A stretch of DNA of 64,000 nt, taken from assembly GCA_002104905.1 (NCBI GenBank), contig MCFE01000177.1, forward strand, positions 62,001 to 126,000, written 5' to 3'. Below the pieces are notes generated by a model. It did no database searches, was not told the origin of the DNA, and saw only the letters and a program-made list of their open reading frames with translations. A program made the translations under genes and the position numbers. Below, piece by piece: positions 1 through 10,946 of the stretch (the first letter of the stretch is position 1; each line of letters opens with the position of its first letter). Source of the stretch: Basidiobolus meristosporus CBS 931.73 (taxonomy: Eukaryota > Basidiobolomycota > Basidiobolomycetes > Basidiobolales > Basidiobolaceae).

Positions 1-203
1 ATTGACCAAGTTAAAATCCAGTCTGGCAGGTAATAGCTTGTAGATCTTGTTGGCCTTCTGTATCTGAGTAGCATGGGTTCTCCAGTTGTTTGATGGATTA
101 CAACAAAATAGCCAGGTTTTCCCAAGTACAAGGGCAAACTTGCAGCTCTCAAATATATAGGCCTGTGGATAATCTTCATAGTCATTGATCTTCATCCTTA
201 CTG

Positions 204-1352
204 TCAGAGTAGTATGGTGATTATGTGAGAGTTCCCATCAGCTGTTGAGACTGAAGTTGATTTGGTGGGTTCCAAGTTGATTCCAGCTTTCAAAGCAAAT
301 TGCTCTGGCATATACTCATGCAATGCTCCTGAGTCAATCATGATTTTGGCAGTTACTCCATTGATTACTCTATTAAAGTATAATAGCTTTCCTGAGTTTG
401 AGGTCATCTGGGAATGGTATTCTTCTGTCATATGGAAGGTGAGTTCTGAGTCTTCTTCAAGTTCATCCTCCATGTTACTATGCCCCTGGGCCTCAATATG
501 GTTAAAGGTTCTTGATGGCTGGTATCCACTTCTTCTCTGAGGGTAGTACTTTGCAATATGTCCCTGCTGGTGGCAATTGAAGCAAAGTCCTTTCTTCTTA
601 CATTCTTCTGAGGTAGGATTCTTCTGCATAGTGTCTATTTCCATTGGCACTGCTTCTGATTGTCTTCTTTTATAGTGATTATAGCTTCTCTGATTAGTCA
701 TTGTGGGCTTCCCAACTCAAAACATGGCTAAGTCATAGTCAATGGTAATCTTGATGGCTTCTTCAATAGTCTGAGGTCTTTGATAATTTACTTCCTTACA
801 AGTTCTTTCTTTTGACCCACCAATAAAGTATTCAACTTGATTCAGAGGGTCCATGCTTTCAATTTGTCCAAGTAAACACCTATCTTCACAGATGTACTCT
901 TGGACCATTCCTCTCTGTCTGAGTGTCTTCAACTTTCTAAATAGTAGTGTCTGTTGGTGTGGGGGCTCAAAGGCATCCTGAATTTCCGACATAAACTCAT
1001 CCCAGGTAGAGATTGTAGAGGGTCCCATCATGGTGGATGACCTGATCTTGTTGTGGTACCACAGTAAAGCTGCATCTGCCAGGTAAGTGGCTGCATAATG
1101 TAACTTGCTTTTGGTAGCAATTCCCTTAGCCTTGAAAGCTTCTTCAATCTGGAAGAGCCAAGTTCCCAGGTTTTGATTGACTCTACCATGGTACCAGTTG
1201 ACTTTCACACTAAAGTTGCTCTTGACAGGGTTTTGCTGGCTTTGGGCCATGGTAGTCATTCTTTGTTGTTGCTGGCTAAGGATCTGGAGTAACAGTTGCT
1301 GCTGGGCCAGGATTTGCTGCATAGCATTCTTCCATTCTTGATTTTTGGACAT
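204..1352 (-). pseudogene. gag-protease of gypsy copy A1, one nonsense codon
   Basis: Two open stretches (717-1352 and 204-701) are in one frame, separated by a single TGA at about 717-719 where A3 has a glycine codon. The N-terminus is Gln-rich, followed by a retrotransposon gag region (WYHGRVNQNLGTWLF, then the YLADAALLWYHN block). A zinc knuckle follows, CFNCHQQGHIAKYY, in which the last zinc-binding cysteine has become tyrosine; A3 keeps that cysteine. A retropepsin motif, IDSGA, lies near 350 on the plus strand. Past 204 the frame shifts. Gag would form the particle and the protease would mature it. With the stop and the lost ligand this copy should not encode working Gag-Pol. Confidence 0.8.
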
Positions 1353-1410
1353 CTTGAGGGAGGCTTCTTCTTTCTTCAGGAGGGAGGTCTCTGCTCATCA
1401 CTGCTACCAA

Positions 1411-1777
1411 TTTTACAAGTCTTTGTATAAGAGTTGTAGAGGAATAGGGAGTTCAGCTAGTATTGTATTCACTAAAACTTGAACTGATCTTCATTGAGGT
1501 TCCAGCAGCTCCTTACATACATTTTGCCAGATCAATTGCTGACTAATTATATTTCCTAATGTAGCTTGTGGCTGATGACTCATATGATGCATTATCACCA
1601 CCCAATAAGATCCTACTTAATATATCTATTTCTGTCTGATAAGGATCTGCTGATTCATTTGCTGACTAATGCTACTGATTTGATAGATAATACTGATATA
1701 TTGATAACCTAAACATATACTAATTGATTTGACTAAAAACTGATCTAACTTAAACATTCTAGCGGCAGTTCATAACA
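1411..1777 (-). repeat. 5' LTR of gypsy copy A1
   Basis: This 367 bp block matches the family A LTRs at 3772-4139, 8353-8720, 11265-11633 and 12284-12647. On its own strand it runs TGTTATGA to GTAAAA, where intact copies end GTAACA. The primer-site side, on the minus strand from 1410 downward, starts TTGGTAGCAGTGATGA, as in the other copies. Confidence 0.85.
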
Positions 1778-2599
1778 ATCAACCATTACGTTTCATCTCA
1801 GACTTGCTGAAGAGGTCTGCTTTTTGCTGTTTTAGTGCCTCCTGGTCACCTGTATCTGCTTATAGATTGCCCACAAAGACACCCAGGATAACCATTCACT
1901 TTTTAAGCTGTTTCACATTTACTGTGATTGCTAATCCTACAAGAGAAACCCAATCTTCATAGATGTATGTCAATCTGATTTTACCATGCTCTACAAGCTT
2001 GCTTCAGCAATTTCCTAAGTCTGCACACTTTACAGGGGCCTTTTGCATTGATAAAGCCTTCTGATGATTATATCATCCCATAGCTGGCCAGTGGTTGCAG
2101 TGGCTTTTTGATCTGAGCTATCCTGAGATACAAGATCCCTGCACTTGATCAGATTCTGACTCTTGTCATCAAACAATCTGTACCCTCAAGTACCTTTGCA
2201 ATGGGCAAAAAAGGTCCCTTTTCTACTTTTGTTTCCTACCTTGAGCATTTTTTGCCAGGGAAGTGATAGATAAGTCATAGCCAAAGATCCAAAAGTACTG
2301 GAGGTCAGGTTTTTTGCCTGTAACGGCTTCACAGGGTGTAGAATCACACACTATTGTTGTTAGGCATTTATTTCTGATTTAAACTCAGGTGGCAACAAAT
2401 ATAGTCCAAAATTTGTAGTCCATTTATTTTTATGTAGCATAGAGCTTTGCATCTCTGGTATTATCATATTTGCTTGGACTGCAACTTCATTTTACTGTAG
2501 AGTATGTGGAACAGTGATCTGTAGATGTATGCTGGTTGATAAGCAGTACATTGCAAACTCCTTAGAGCAGTATTCCACTTCATTGATTCTTCAAAGTAC
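1778..2599. other. AT-rich stretch without a recognised gene
   Basis: No ORF, RNA gene or repeat boundary could be supported here. It may belong to the long repeat that becomes recognisable from about 2600. Confidence 0.5.
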
Positions 2600-3582
2600 C
2601 TTCAATTTAGACACAGTTTGTGTTTTTGCCATATTTTGGTAAATGTCTCTGAAGCATTGTCCTTAGTCCCAAGACTATCAATATTCCAAAATTCAACATT
2701 GGGCATTGTCATATTGTTGATAACTTGTCATTGTTGCATTGTCTATGATTCGGATCTCTACTCTGCCTTCAATACAGGATGTGGAGGCAGTAATGGAGAT
2801 ATTACCTGGCTCTGCAGGTTGTTCCACCACACTGGAGTGGATTTCAACTGGCTATGCTTCCAGCTTGTGGGAGCACAGCTGTATTTTTGTAGGTAATTCT
2901 TCTTGGCTATCATGGTATTGTGTCTGTTCTGGGCTGACTGTATTAGTTGTAGAAACTGCAGCTTTTTTTCATGCATCCCTGTCTCTCTTTTCAACCTGAT
3001 GTTTCTTTGCCACATATTTGTGGCCTTCAGCTGTCCTTTTAACAGGCTCTAGAGAAAGCCATAGGTTTTTGTCACTGCCAGGCTCTATACCTCTACTTTG
3101 GCTGGGTGCCTTCTGTACTCCACTGGGCTCTTTACTTGATAAGTGCATCATCAATGCAACTGCTTCTGCCTGATTGTCACTTACTGCCACTCTTCTGGCT
3201 GCCTGACCTTTGTTTGCTGCTTGTGTAGAGATTTTAGTTCCACTTGTATCAGGACTGATAGAAAGCTGTCTCCTATGCTATGGTGGGTACTTTTATGGGC
3301 ACCACCATTGTGCTTCAAGGAATGCAAAGTGTTCCTCTGCCATTACATAGGGAAATGGCACAATTATTGGCTGTGATATAAGGTTACAGGAGTTACTTTT
3401 TTGCAGCAAAAACATTACACTAGTTCTGTAGAATTCTGCTACACAGTTTTAAATCTGGTACTCACTCCTTGCCCTTGCCTCCTTCCTATAGCTCCCCAAT
3501 ATGTCCTTCCTCCCATAGCTGACCTTACCTAGATAGAACACTACCTATATAGGAAAGTGCTCAAACCTCTGTTTTATAATAT
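2600..3582 (-). repeat. Long dispersed repeat LR, copy A, left part
   Basis: This stretch is a diverged homologue of about 21480-22560. Both share blocks such as GGATCTC followed by TATAATGCAGGA or TCAATACAGGAT, then GGAGGC, and both end in a run reading roughly GTGCTCA-ACC-CT. Short coding-like stretches lie on the minus strand (for example 2969-3190, hydrophilic and Lys/Glu-rich), but stops and shifts break any frame. The block is interrupted at 3583 by gypsy A2 and resumes at 12648. Strand is given as that of the coding-like stretches. The element type is unknown. Confidence 0.55.
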
Positions 3583-3771
3583 AGTTACAAGTCTTGATAC
3601 AAGAGCTGTAGAGAAATAGGGGGTTTAACTAGTATTGCATACACTAAAACTTGAGCTGGTTTTTATTGAGGTCCCAGCAGCTCCTTATATACATTCTGTC
3701 AGATCAAAGGCTGACTAATTGGATTACCTAATGTAGGTTGTGGCTGATGACTCATTTGATTGCATCATAAT
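3583..3771 (-). repeat. 3' LTR of A2, left piece
   Basis: It begins AGTTACAAG (other copies TGTTACAAG) and runs up to the A3 insertion point, where the last four bases TAAT are duplicated on the far side of A3. Confidence 0.85.
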
Positions 3772-4139
3772 TGTTATGATCTGCTGCTTGAATGTTTAAG
3801 TTAGATCAGTTTTTAGTCAAATCAATTAGTTTAAGTTTAGGTTATCAGTATATCAGTATTATCTATGAAATCAGTAGCATTAGTCAGCAAATGAATCAGC
3901 AGATCCTTATCAGACAGAAATAGATATATTAAGTAGGATCTTATTGGGGGATGATGATGCAATCAAATGAGTCATCAGCCACAAGCTACATTAGGAACTA
4001 CAATTAGTCAGCAATTGACCTGGCAAAATGTATATAAGGAGCTGCTGGAACCTCAATGAAGATCAGCTCAAGTTTTAATGAATACAATACTAGCTAAACT
4101 CCCTATTCCTCTACAACTCTTATACCAAGGCTTGTAACA
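3772..4139 (+). repeat. 5' LTR of A3
   Basis: 368 bp, starting TGTTATGATC and ending CTTGTAACA. It includes a GTATATAAGG promoter-like box near 4029-4038. The length equals that of the 3' LTR, which differs by only a few substitutions. Confidence 0.92.
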
Positions 4140-4155
4140 TTGGTAGCAGCAATAA
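4140..4155 (+). other. Putative primer binding site of A3
   Basis: TTGGTAGCAGCAATAA directly follows the LTR. A2 and A1 have TTGGTAGCAGTGAT at the same place. TGGT after the LTR is the usual signature of a site complementary to a tRNA 3' end (ACCA). Which tRNA is used could not be told. Confidence 0.6.
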
Positions 4156-4227
4156 CCAGAAACCTCCCTCCTGAAGAAAGAAGAAACCACCCTCAAGATG
4201 TTGGACAATTAAGAATGGAAGAATGCC

Positions 4228-5340
4228 ATGCAGCTAATCCTGGCCCAACAACAACAGTTACTCCAGATCCTCAGCCAACAGCACCAAGGAATGACTACCA
4301 TGGCTCAGAGCCAGCAAAGCCCTATCAAGAGCAACTTTAGTGTGAAGGTCAAGAGGTACCATGGCAGAGTCAATGAAAACCTGGCAACTTGGCTCTTTCA
4401 GATTAAAGAAGCTTTTGAGGCTAAAGGAATTGCTCCAGAAAGCAAGTTGCATTATGCAGCTTCTTACCTGGCAGATGCAGCTTTACAGTGGTACCACAAC
4501 AAGATCAGGTCAGCCACTATGATAGGATGCTCAACAATCTCTACCTGGGATGAGTTTGTGCTGGAAATTCACAATGCTTTTGAACCTCCACACCTGCAGA
4601 TACTACTAAGAAGGAAGTTAAAGACACTCAGACAGAAAGGATTGGTTCAAGAATACATCTATGAGTACAGATGTTTATTGGACAAATTGACAGAATGGAC
4701 CCCCTGGATCAAGTTGAATACTTTATTGAGGGGTTGAAAGAATGAACTTGCAAGGAAGTGAATTGTTGAAGACCTCAGACTATTGAAGAAGCCATCAAGA
4801 TTGCCATTGACTATGACTCAGCTATGCTTGGAGTTGGGAAGCCTACAGTGACTAATCAGAAAGGCTACAATCATTATGAAAGAAGACAGTGAGAAGCAAT
4901 ACCAATGGAAAGAGACGCTGTGCAGAAGAATCCTACCTCAGAAGAATGTAAGAAGAAAGGTCTTTGCTTCAATTGCCACCAGCAAGGACATATTGCAAAG
5001 GACTGCCCTCAGAGAAGAAATAGACACCAGCCAACAAGAACCTTCAACTACATTGAGTCCCATGAACACAGTAATGTGGAAGATGAGCTTGAAGAAGACT
5101 CATAACTCACCTTCCACATGACAGAAGAATACCTATCCCAGATGACCTCAAACTCAGGAAAGCTATTATACTTGAACAGAGTAATCAATGGAGTACCTGC
5201 CAAGATCATGATTGACTCAGGAGCATTGCATGAGTACATGTTAGAGCAATTTGCTCAGAAAGCTGGAATCAACTTGTAGCCTACCAAATCAACTTCAGTC
5301 TCAACAGCTGATGGGAACTCTCAGATAATCATCATACTAC
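4228..5340 (+). pseudogene. gag and protease of gypsy copy A3, multiply broken
   Basis: Gag starts at ATG 4228 and reads into the capsid-like region (YHGRVNENLATWLF and the YLADAALQWYHN block). A one-base shift near 4680 moves the true frame, which then meets stops at about 4737 and 4768 and again near 4890. Past these the zinc knuckle CFNCHQQGHIAKDC (about 4965-5015) is intact, with all four ligands. The protease follows with MIDSGA near 5210-5225, interrupted by a TAA at about 5102 and further stops after 5270. The role is that of Gag/protease; the breaks make a full product impossible. Confidence 0.85.
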
Positions 5341-5682
5341 TCTGCCAGTAAGAATGAAGATCAATGACTATGAAGAAGACCTACAGACTTATACATTTGG
5401 GAACTGCAAGTTTGACCTTGTACTTGGAAGAACCTGGCTATTTTGTTGTAATCCATCAATCAACTGGAGAACCCATGCTACTCAGATCTAAAAGACAACA
5501 AGACTTATGAGCTATTACCTGCCAGGCTGGATTTCAACATGGTCAATTCCAGTGTGTGTGAGACAAGTGAACTTAGCAACACCCAGTTCTGTAGAGCACT
5601 TAGAAAAGGTACCCAGATGTTCCTCATGGCAGTATTACAGTAGGATTCTGCTATCCCACCACCCCAGCAGGCCCAGACTCTC

Positions 5683-6984
5683 TTGAAGAAGTATTCAGAC
5701 ATGTTTCCAGATGAGTTTGTAAGCCTACCACCAGTCAGAGATGTGGATCATCCCATTGACACAGGAGATAGCCCTCCAGTGAGCAAGACACCTTACAGAA
5801 TGAGTCCATTGGAACTGGAGGAAATGAAGAGACAAATTGATCAGCTATTGGAGCAAGGATACATCAGACCCAGCAAGTCACCTTGGGGAGCACCAGTGCT
5901 TTTTGTAAAAAAAAATGGAACACTTAGGATGTGCATTGACTACAGAGCCCTCAACTCAGTTACCATCAAGAATAAGTACCCCATACCTTAGATTGATGAG
6001 CTTTTGGACCAACTCAATGGAGCCACCATATTCAGCAAGATTGACCTCATGTCAGGATATAACCAAATTAGGGTGAAACCAGAAGATATCCCTAAGACAA
6101 CATTCAGGACCAGATATGGACATTACAAGTACTTAGTCATGAGTTTTGGCCTCACTAATGCCCCTGCAACATTTGTGATGCAGATGCAGACTGTCTTTCA
6201 GGAGTATTTAGACAGGTTTGTGATGATCTACCTGGATGACATATTGATATACAGCAAGACAGAAGAGGATCACTTGGTACACATTGAAAAGGTCTTGAAG
6301 AAACTAAGAGAGAACAAGCTATATGGCAAGCTAGCCAAGTGTGAATTCTTCAAGGAACACGTTAAATTGCTGGGACACATAGGGACTGGCACAGGTGTGA
6401 CCTTAGACCCTAAGAAGGTTGAAGTTATCAAGAACCTGAAGCTGCCCCACAGCATTTCAGAACTCAGATCATTCCTTGGAATGGTTTCCTATTATTGGAG
6501 ATTTGTCAAGTCTTTTGCAAGTATTGCAGCCCCTTTAACTGATATCCTCAAGAAAGACAACACCTATAAGTGGGACATAGCTTGTGAGACTGCCTTCCAG
6601 ATGCTCAAGAATGAACTTGCTAAGCTGCCAAGCTTAAGAATACCAGACTTCAGAAAAGAGTTCACTCTGTGCACAGATGCTTCAGATTATGCAATAGGTG
6701 GAGTGTTGAGCCTAGAACATAAGGGAAAGGACCACCCTGTTGCCTTTGAATCCAAGAAACTGAACTCAGCAGAGCAAAGCTATCCAGTCCACCAGAAGGA
6801 GATGCTTGCTATAATACACTGTTTGAAAACATGTAGATGCTATATTGATGGAGTCAAATGCACTATTAAGACTGATCAAGCCTCCCTCAAGTATATATTT
6901 ACTCAGAAGGTACTCTCTAGAAGAATGACAAGATGGAGTGAGTATATTCAGCAATTTGACTTGGAGATTGTCTACAGCGCTTGA
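5683..6984 (+). pseudogene. Reverse transcriptase-RNase H of A3, one TAG
   Basis: A long RT-RNase H frame with one internal TAG at 5989-5991. RT motifs are in order: the [12 protein letters not shown] block, [25 protein letters not shown] and the active-site YLDD at 6229-6240. Then come the connection region (LRSFLGMVSYYWRF) and RNase H (FTLCTDASDYAIGGVL, SYPVHQKEMLAI). The frame ends at a stop in the RNase H C-terminus, just where a 72 bp tandem duplication begins. The enzyme would copy element RNA into cDNA. Apart from the TAG the catalytic residues seen are intact, so this is the best kept part of the family in the window. Confidence 0.92.
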
Positions 6985-7098
6985 AAAAACAACACAGTTG
7001 CTGATGCCTTATCAAGATTAGATCAATTTTACTTAGAGATTGCCTACTGCCCTGGAAAAAACAACATGCTTGCTGATGCCTTATCAAGATTAGAACAA
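6955..7098 (+). repeat. 72-bp tandem duplication at the RNase H/integrase border
   Basis: 6955-7026 and 7027-7098 align base for base with about a dozen differences. Both encode the DALSRL motif that closes the RNase H region of gypsy elements. The first unit has a TGA where the second has TGG/A context coding for glycine. Confidence 0.85.
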
Positions 7099-7231
7099 GT
7101 TGTACAACTCAACTTGGTGCATGAATCAGATTGGCCTAGCCTATTACCACAGTACTTGAAAGACCAAGCCATTCCTAATGAGGTGGATGAACCCTAGCCC
7201 AAATAGTTGATGAACGCCCTATTGCCTATTG

Positions 7232-8291
7232 CCCTTATGTTTCTTGCCTGGATTTAATACATAAGCTACACAATGGTTATGGACATCTTGGGATTGAAGG
7301 AACCTATAGCCTTGTGAAAGCCAGAGCATGGTGGCCCAGAATGAAACGAGATATTGGGAAGCTAGTGAAAACATGCCCAAACTGCCAAATCAATCAAGGC
7401 CAGCCACAAAGAATTGCCAAACTCTTCCCTTTGGAGCCTGTAAGACCATTTGAGAGATGGGGAATGGACTTTATTGGAAGACTGCCAACCACCAGGAAAT
7501 GCAACCATTGGATCCTAGTAGCAATTGACCATGCCACTAAATGGCCAGTTGCTCAAGCTGTACCAATAGCCAGTGAACAAGAAGTTGTAAGTTTCATTTA
7601 CCATGAGATCCTGATGAAGTTTGGATACCCTGTGGAGATCTTATCTGATAGAGGAGCAAGTTTTATGGCAAAGACATTAGAGGCTTACCTACAAATGCAG
7701 CAGATTAAACACTTGAAAATCTTGGCATATCACCCCAGAACTAATGGAGTCACTGAACGCTTTAATGGATTATTTGGAAAAATGCTGACCAAGTATGCAA
7801 ATGGAGCTGCCAGTAAATGGGGTGAGTATATATATCAAGCACTTTTTTGCCTGCAGAGTTAGAGTGCTCAACACTACCCAACAATCACCATTTTACTTAG
7901 TGTATGGATGTGAACCAAGGATTCCCAGAGATCTCACACAACCAAAGCTTACAGACACCTTAGAAGATGAACTCAGTCAGCCAAGTAGACACCAGCAGCT
8001 GGAACAAAGACATCAAGAGGCACAGAAAAGTATCTCAAAGTGAAGAAAAAAATGAAGCAGAGATTTGATAAGACTTTAGCACCAGAAACTTTGAAAGTTG
8101 GAAGCTTTGTATTACTAAGAAACAACACTTGGAAGAAGTTTGAGCCACAATGGACAGGACCATTCAAGATCATCAGAGAATGTCTATTTGCAACTTACCA
8201 ACTAGTGGACAAACAAGGCAATATCTTGGAAGACTTAGTGCATAGGGACAGACTCAAGCTTGCAAAACTTGCTGATAATACTGAACCATAA
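7232..8291 (+). pseudogene. Integrase of A3, frameshifted near its C-terminus
   Basis: It begins with a zinc-binding region (HNGYGH, then CPNCQ about 40 residues on). The catalytic core has all three acidic residues: MDFIG, LSDRGASF and the Glu of GVTERFNG. The first frame stops at 7862. The C-terminal part continues in another frame (7860-8043) and, after a TGA at 8041, in a third (8043-8291). That tail has the GPF/Y-type motif WTGPFKII. Integrase would insert the cDNA into the genome. At least two frame changes separate core from tail. No chromodomain follows; the frame ends at 8291, 61 bp before the 3' LTR. Confidence 0.88.
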
Positions 8292-8352
8292 AGATATTGG
8301 TATCACAAGAAAACAGATTCAGGAGAACCCTCTCAACTTTAGTAGTGGTGAA

Positions 8353-8720
8353 TGTTATGATCTGCTGCTTGAATGTTTAAGTTAGATGAGTTTTTAGTCA
8401 AATCAATTAGTTTAAGTTTAGGTTATCAGTATATCAGTATTATCTATGAAATCAGTAGCATTAGTCAGCAAATGAATCAGCAGATCCTTATCAGACAGAA
8501 ATAGATATATTAAGTAGGATCTTATTGGCTAATGATGATGCAGTCAAATGAGTCATCAGCCACAAGCTACATTAGGAACTACAATTAGTCAGCAATTGAC
8601 CTGACAAAATGTATATAAGGAGCTGCTGGAACCTCAATAAAAATCAGTTCAAGTTTTAGTGAATACAATACTAGCTAAACTCCCTATTCCTCTACAACTA
8701 TTATACCAAGACTTGTAACA
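8353..8720 (+). repeat. 3' LTR of A3
   Basis: 368 bp, TGTTATGATC to ACTTGTAACA, closely matching 3772-4139. The bases just before it, AGTAGTGGTGAA, occupy the place of the polypurine tract but contain T's, unlike GGAAGGGGAGAA in A2. Confidence 0.92.
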
Positions 8721-8724
8721 TAAT

Positions 8725-8904
8725 CACCCAATAAGATCCTACTTAATATATCTATTTCTCTCTGATGAGGATTTGCTGATTCATTTGCTGACTAATGCTA
8801 CTAATTTGGCAGATAACACTGGTACACTGATAGGCTAAACAAATAACTAATTGATCCGATTAAAAACTGATCAAATTAAAAAATTCAAGCTGTAGATCAT
8901 AATA
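8725..8904 (-). repeat. 3' LTR of A2, right piece
   Basis: It continues the LTR interrupted at 3771. The duplicated TAAT is at 8721-8724. The LTR ends at 8904 in ATAATA, where other copies have ATAACA. Beyond it, the minus strand carries a purine run GGAAGGGGAGAA, the expected polypurine tract for plus-strand priming of A2. Confidence 0.85.
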
Positions 8905-9162
8905 TTCTCCCCTTCCAAAGTTGAGAGGGTTCTCCTGAATCTTTTTTCTTGTAATACCACTACCTTGATAGTTCAGTATTGTTGGCAAGTCTTGCAAGCC
9001 TGAGTCTGTTGCTATGAACTAAATCTTCCAAACACTCCCTTGTTTGTCCACTAGTTGGTAAGTTGCAAATGGACATTCTCTGATGATCTTAAAAGTACCT
9101 GTCCATTGTGACTAAAGCTTCTTCCAAGTATTTTTTCTTAGCAATACAAAGTTCCCAGCTGT

Positions 9163-10022
9163 CTATGACTCCAATATTGTAGTCTTATTGAGTCTCAGCA
9201 TTATCTTTTCTGTACTTTGAGATACCTTGTCCTGTGCCACTTGATGTCTTTGTTTCAGCTGCTGGCGTCTGCTTGGCTGGCTGAGTTCATCTTCTAAGGT
9301 GTCTCTAAGCTTTGGCTGTGGGGGATCTCCTGGAATCCTTGGTTCATATCCATACACTAAGTAAATGGCAATTGTTGAGTGGTATTGTGTACTCTGACTC
9401 TGCATGCAAAGAGTGTTGGTCTATATACTCAACCCATCTACTGACAGCTTCATTTGCATACTTGATCAGCATTTTTCCAAATAGTCCATTAAACTGCGCA
9501 AGGACTACATTAGATCTAGGGTGATATGCCAAGGTTTTCAAGTATCTGATGTGCTGCATTTCCTGGTAAGCTTCCAATGTCTTTGCCAAAAAGTTTGCTC
9601 CTCCATTTGGATAGAATCTCTACAGGGCATCAAAGCTTCATAAGGATCTCATGGTAGATGAAACTTACAACATCTTGTTCACTGGCTGCAGGTACTACTT
9701 CAGCCACTGGCCATTTGGTGGCATGGCCAATTGCTACTAGGATCCAACAGTTGCATTTCCTGGTAGTTGGCAGTCTTCTAATAAGGTCAATTCCTCATCT
9801 TTGAGATGGTCTTACAGGCTCCAAGGCAAAGAGTTCAGCAATTCTCTGTAGTTGGCCTTGGTTGATTTGGCAATTTGGGCATGCTTTCACTAGCTTCTCA
9901 ATCTCATGTTCCATTCTGGGCCACCATGCTCTGGCTTTCACAAGGCTGTTAGTTCCTTCAATTCCAAGATGTCCATATCCACTGTGTAGCTTATGTATTA
10001 AATCCAGGCAACATAAGGGCAA
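9163..10022 (-). pseudogene. Integrase remnants of gypsy A2
   Basis: Three minus-strand fragments correspond to the A3 integrase. 9795-10022 has the zinc-binding region (HSGYGHLGIEG and CPNCQ). 9344-9589 covers the stretch around the catalytic Glu, but it reads NVVLAQFNG where A3 has GVTERFNG, so the Glu is lost. 9163-9405 holds the C-terminal region. Several frameshifts join them. There is no working active site. Confidence 0.82.
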
Positions 10023-10144
10023 TAGGCAATAGGGCTTTCATTAACAATTTAGTAGAGTGCTTCATCCCAGATTATCTCCTTGATCTCTTCATCCACCTCA
10101 TTGGGAATGACTGGGTCCTGCAAGTACTCTGGTATTTAGCTAGG

Positions 10145-10888
10145 TCAATCTGATTGATGCACCAAGTTGGGTTGTGTAGCTTGTTCTAATCTTTGTAGCT
10201 TCTTCAAGACCTTTTCAAAGATCATCAAGTGATCCTCCTCTGCCTTGCTGTGTATCATTATGTCATCAAGGTAGATTAACACAAACTTGTCTAAGTACTC
10301 CTGGAAGATAGTTTGCATCATGGTCATGAATGTTGCAGGGACAATGGTGAGGCCGAAACCCATGACTAAGTACTAGTAATGCCCATATCTGGTCCTGAAT
10401 GCTGTCTTAGGGATGTCTTCAGGCTTCACCCTAATCTGGTTGTATCCTGACATGAAGTCAATCTTGCTGAATATAATGGCTCCATTGAGTTGGTCTAAAA
10501 GCACATCAACCGCAGGTATGGGGTACTTATTCTTCGTGGTAACTGAGTTGAGGGCTCTGTAGTCAATGCACATGTTGAGTGATTGATCCTTCTTCTTCAC
10601 AAAAAGTACTGGTGCCCCCCAAGGTGACTTGCTGGGTGTAATATATCCTTACTTCAATAACTGATCTTTTTGTTTCTTCATCTCTTCCAACCCTAATGGA
10701 CTCTTTCTGTAAGGTGTCTTACTCACAGGATGGCTATCTTCTGAGGCAATTACATGATCCCCATCTCTGACTGGTGGTAGGCATACAAGTTGATCTGGAA
10801 ATACAACTGAGTATTCCCTCAAAAGAGCCTGGACTTTCTGGGGTACTGGAGTAGTGAAATCCTCCTGTAACACTGCCATAAGGAACAC
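10145..10888 (-). pseudogene. Truncated reverse transcriptase of gypsy A2
   Basis: Minus-strand frames 10649-10888, 10373-10600 and 10145-10363 match the A3 RT in order: the PPVRDGDH region, [27 protein letters not shown] and YLDDIMIHSK with the active-site YLDD. Just after the EKVLKKL motif the sequence jumps straight to the RLEQ that in A3 follows RNase H. This implies loss of roughly 0.8 kb covering the RT thumb and RNase H. Confidence 0.85.
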
Positions 10889-10946
10889 CTGGTGTCTTTT
10901 CTAAATGCTCTATCAAACTGTGTCTTGTTAAGTTCACTTGTTTCAC

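Larger units (their letters stand above)
1..1777 (-). mobile_element. Ty3/gypsy family A, copy A1 (5' part, cut by window edge)
   Basis: A minus-strand LTR retrotransposon that enters from the left edge of the window. Reading right to left, it has a 5' LTR (1411-1777), a gag gene, a CCHC knuckle and an aspartic protease. The reverse transcriptase would lie outside the window. Its order and LTR match copies A2 and A3. The LTR terminus next to the primer site reads TT where the other copies have TG, a point change. The gag frame carries one internal stop, so the copy is defective. Family assignment rests on the Gag-protease order here and on the RT-RNaseH-integrase order seen in A3. Confidence 0.85.
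3772..8720 (+). mobile_element. Ty3/gypsy family A, copy A3 (nested in A2)
   Basis: A structurally complete 4949 bp plus-strand element. It has two 368 bp LTRs (3772-4139 and 8353-8720), gag, CCHC knuckle, protease, RT, RNase H and an integrase with an HHCC region. It lies inside the LTR of A2 and is flanked by a perfect 4-bp duplication, TAAT (3768-3771 and 8721-8724). No chromodomain is seen after the integrase. Stops and frameshifts occur in gag, protease, RT and integrase, so it is not autonomous. Confidence 0.95.
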
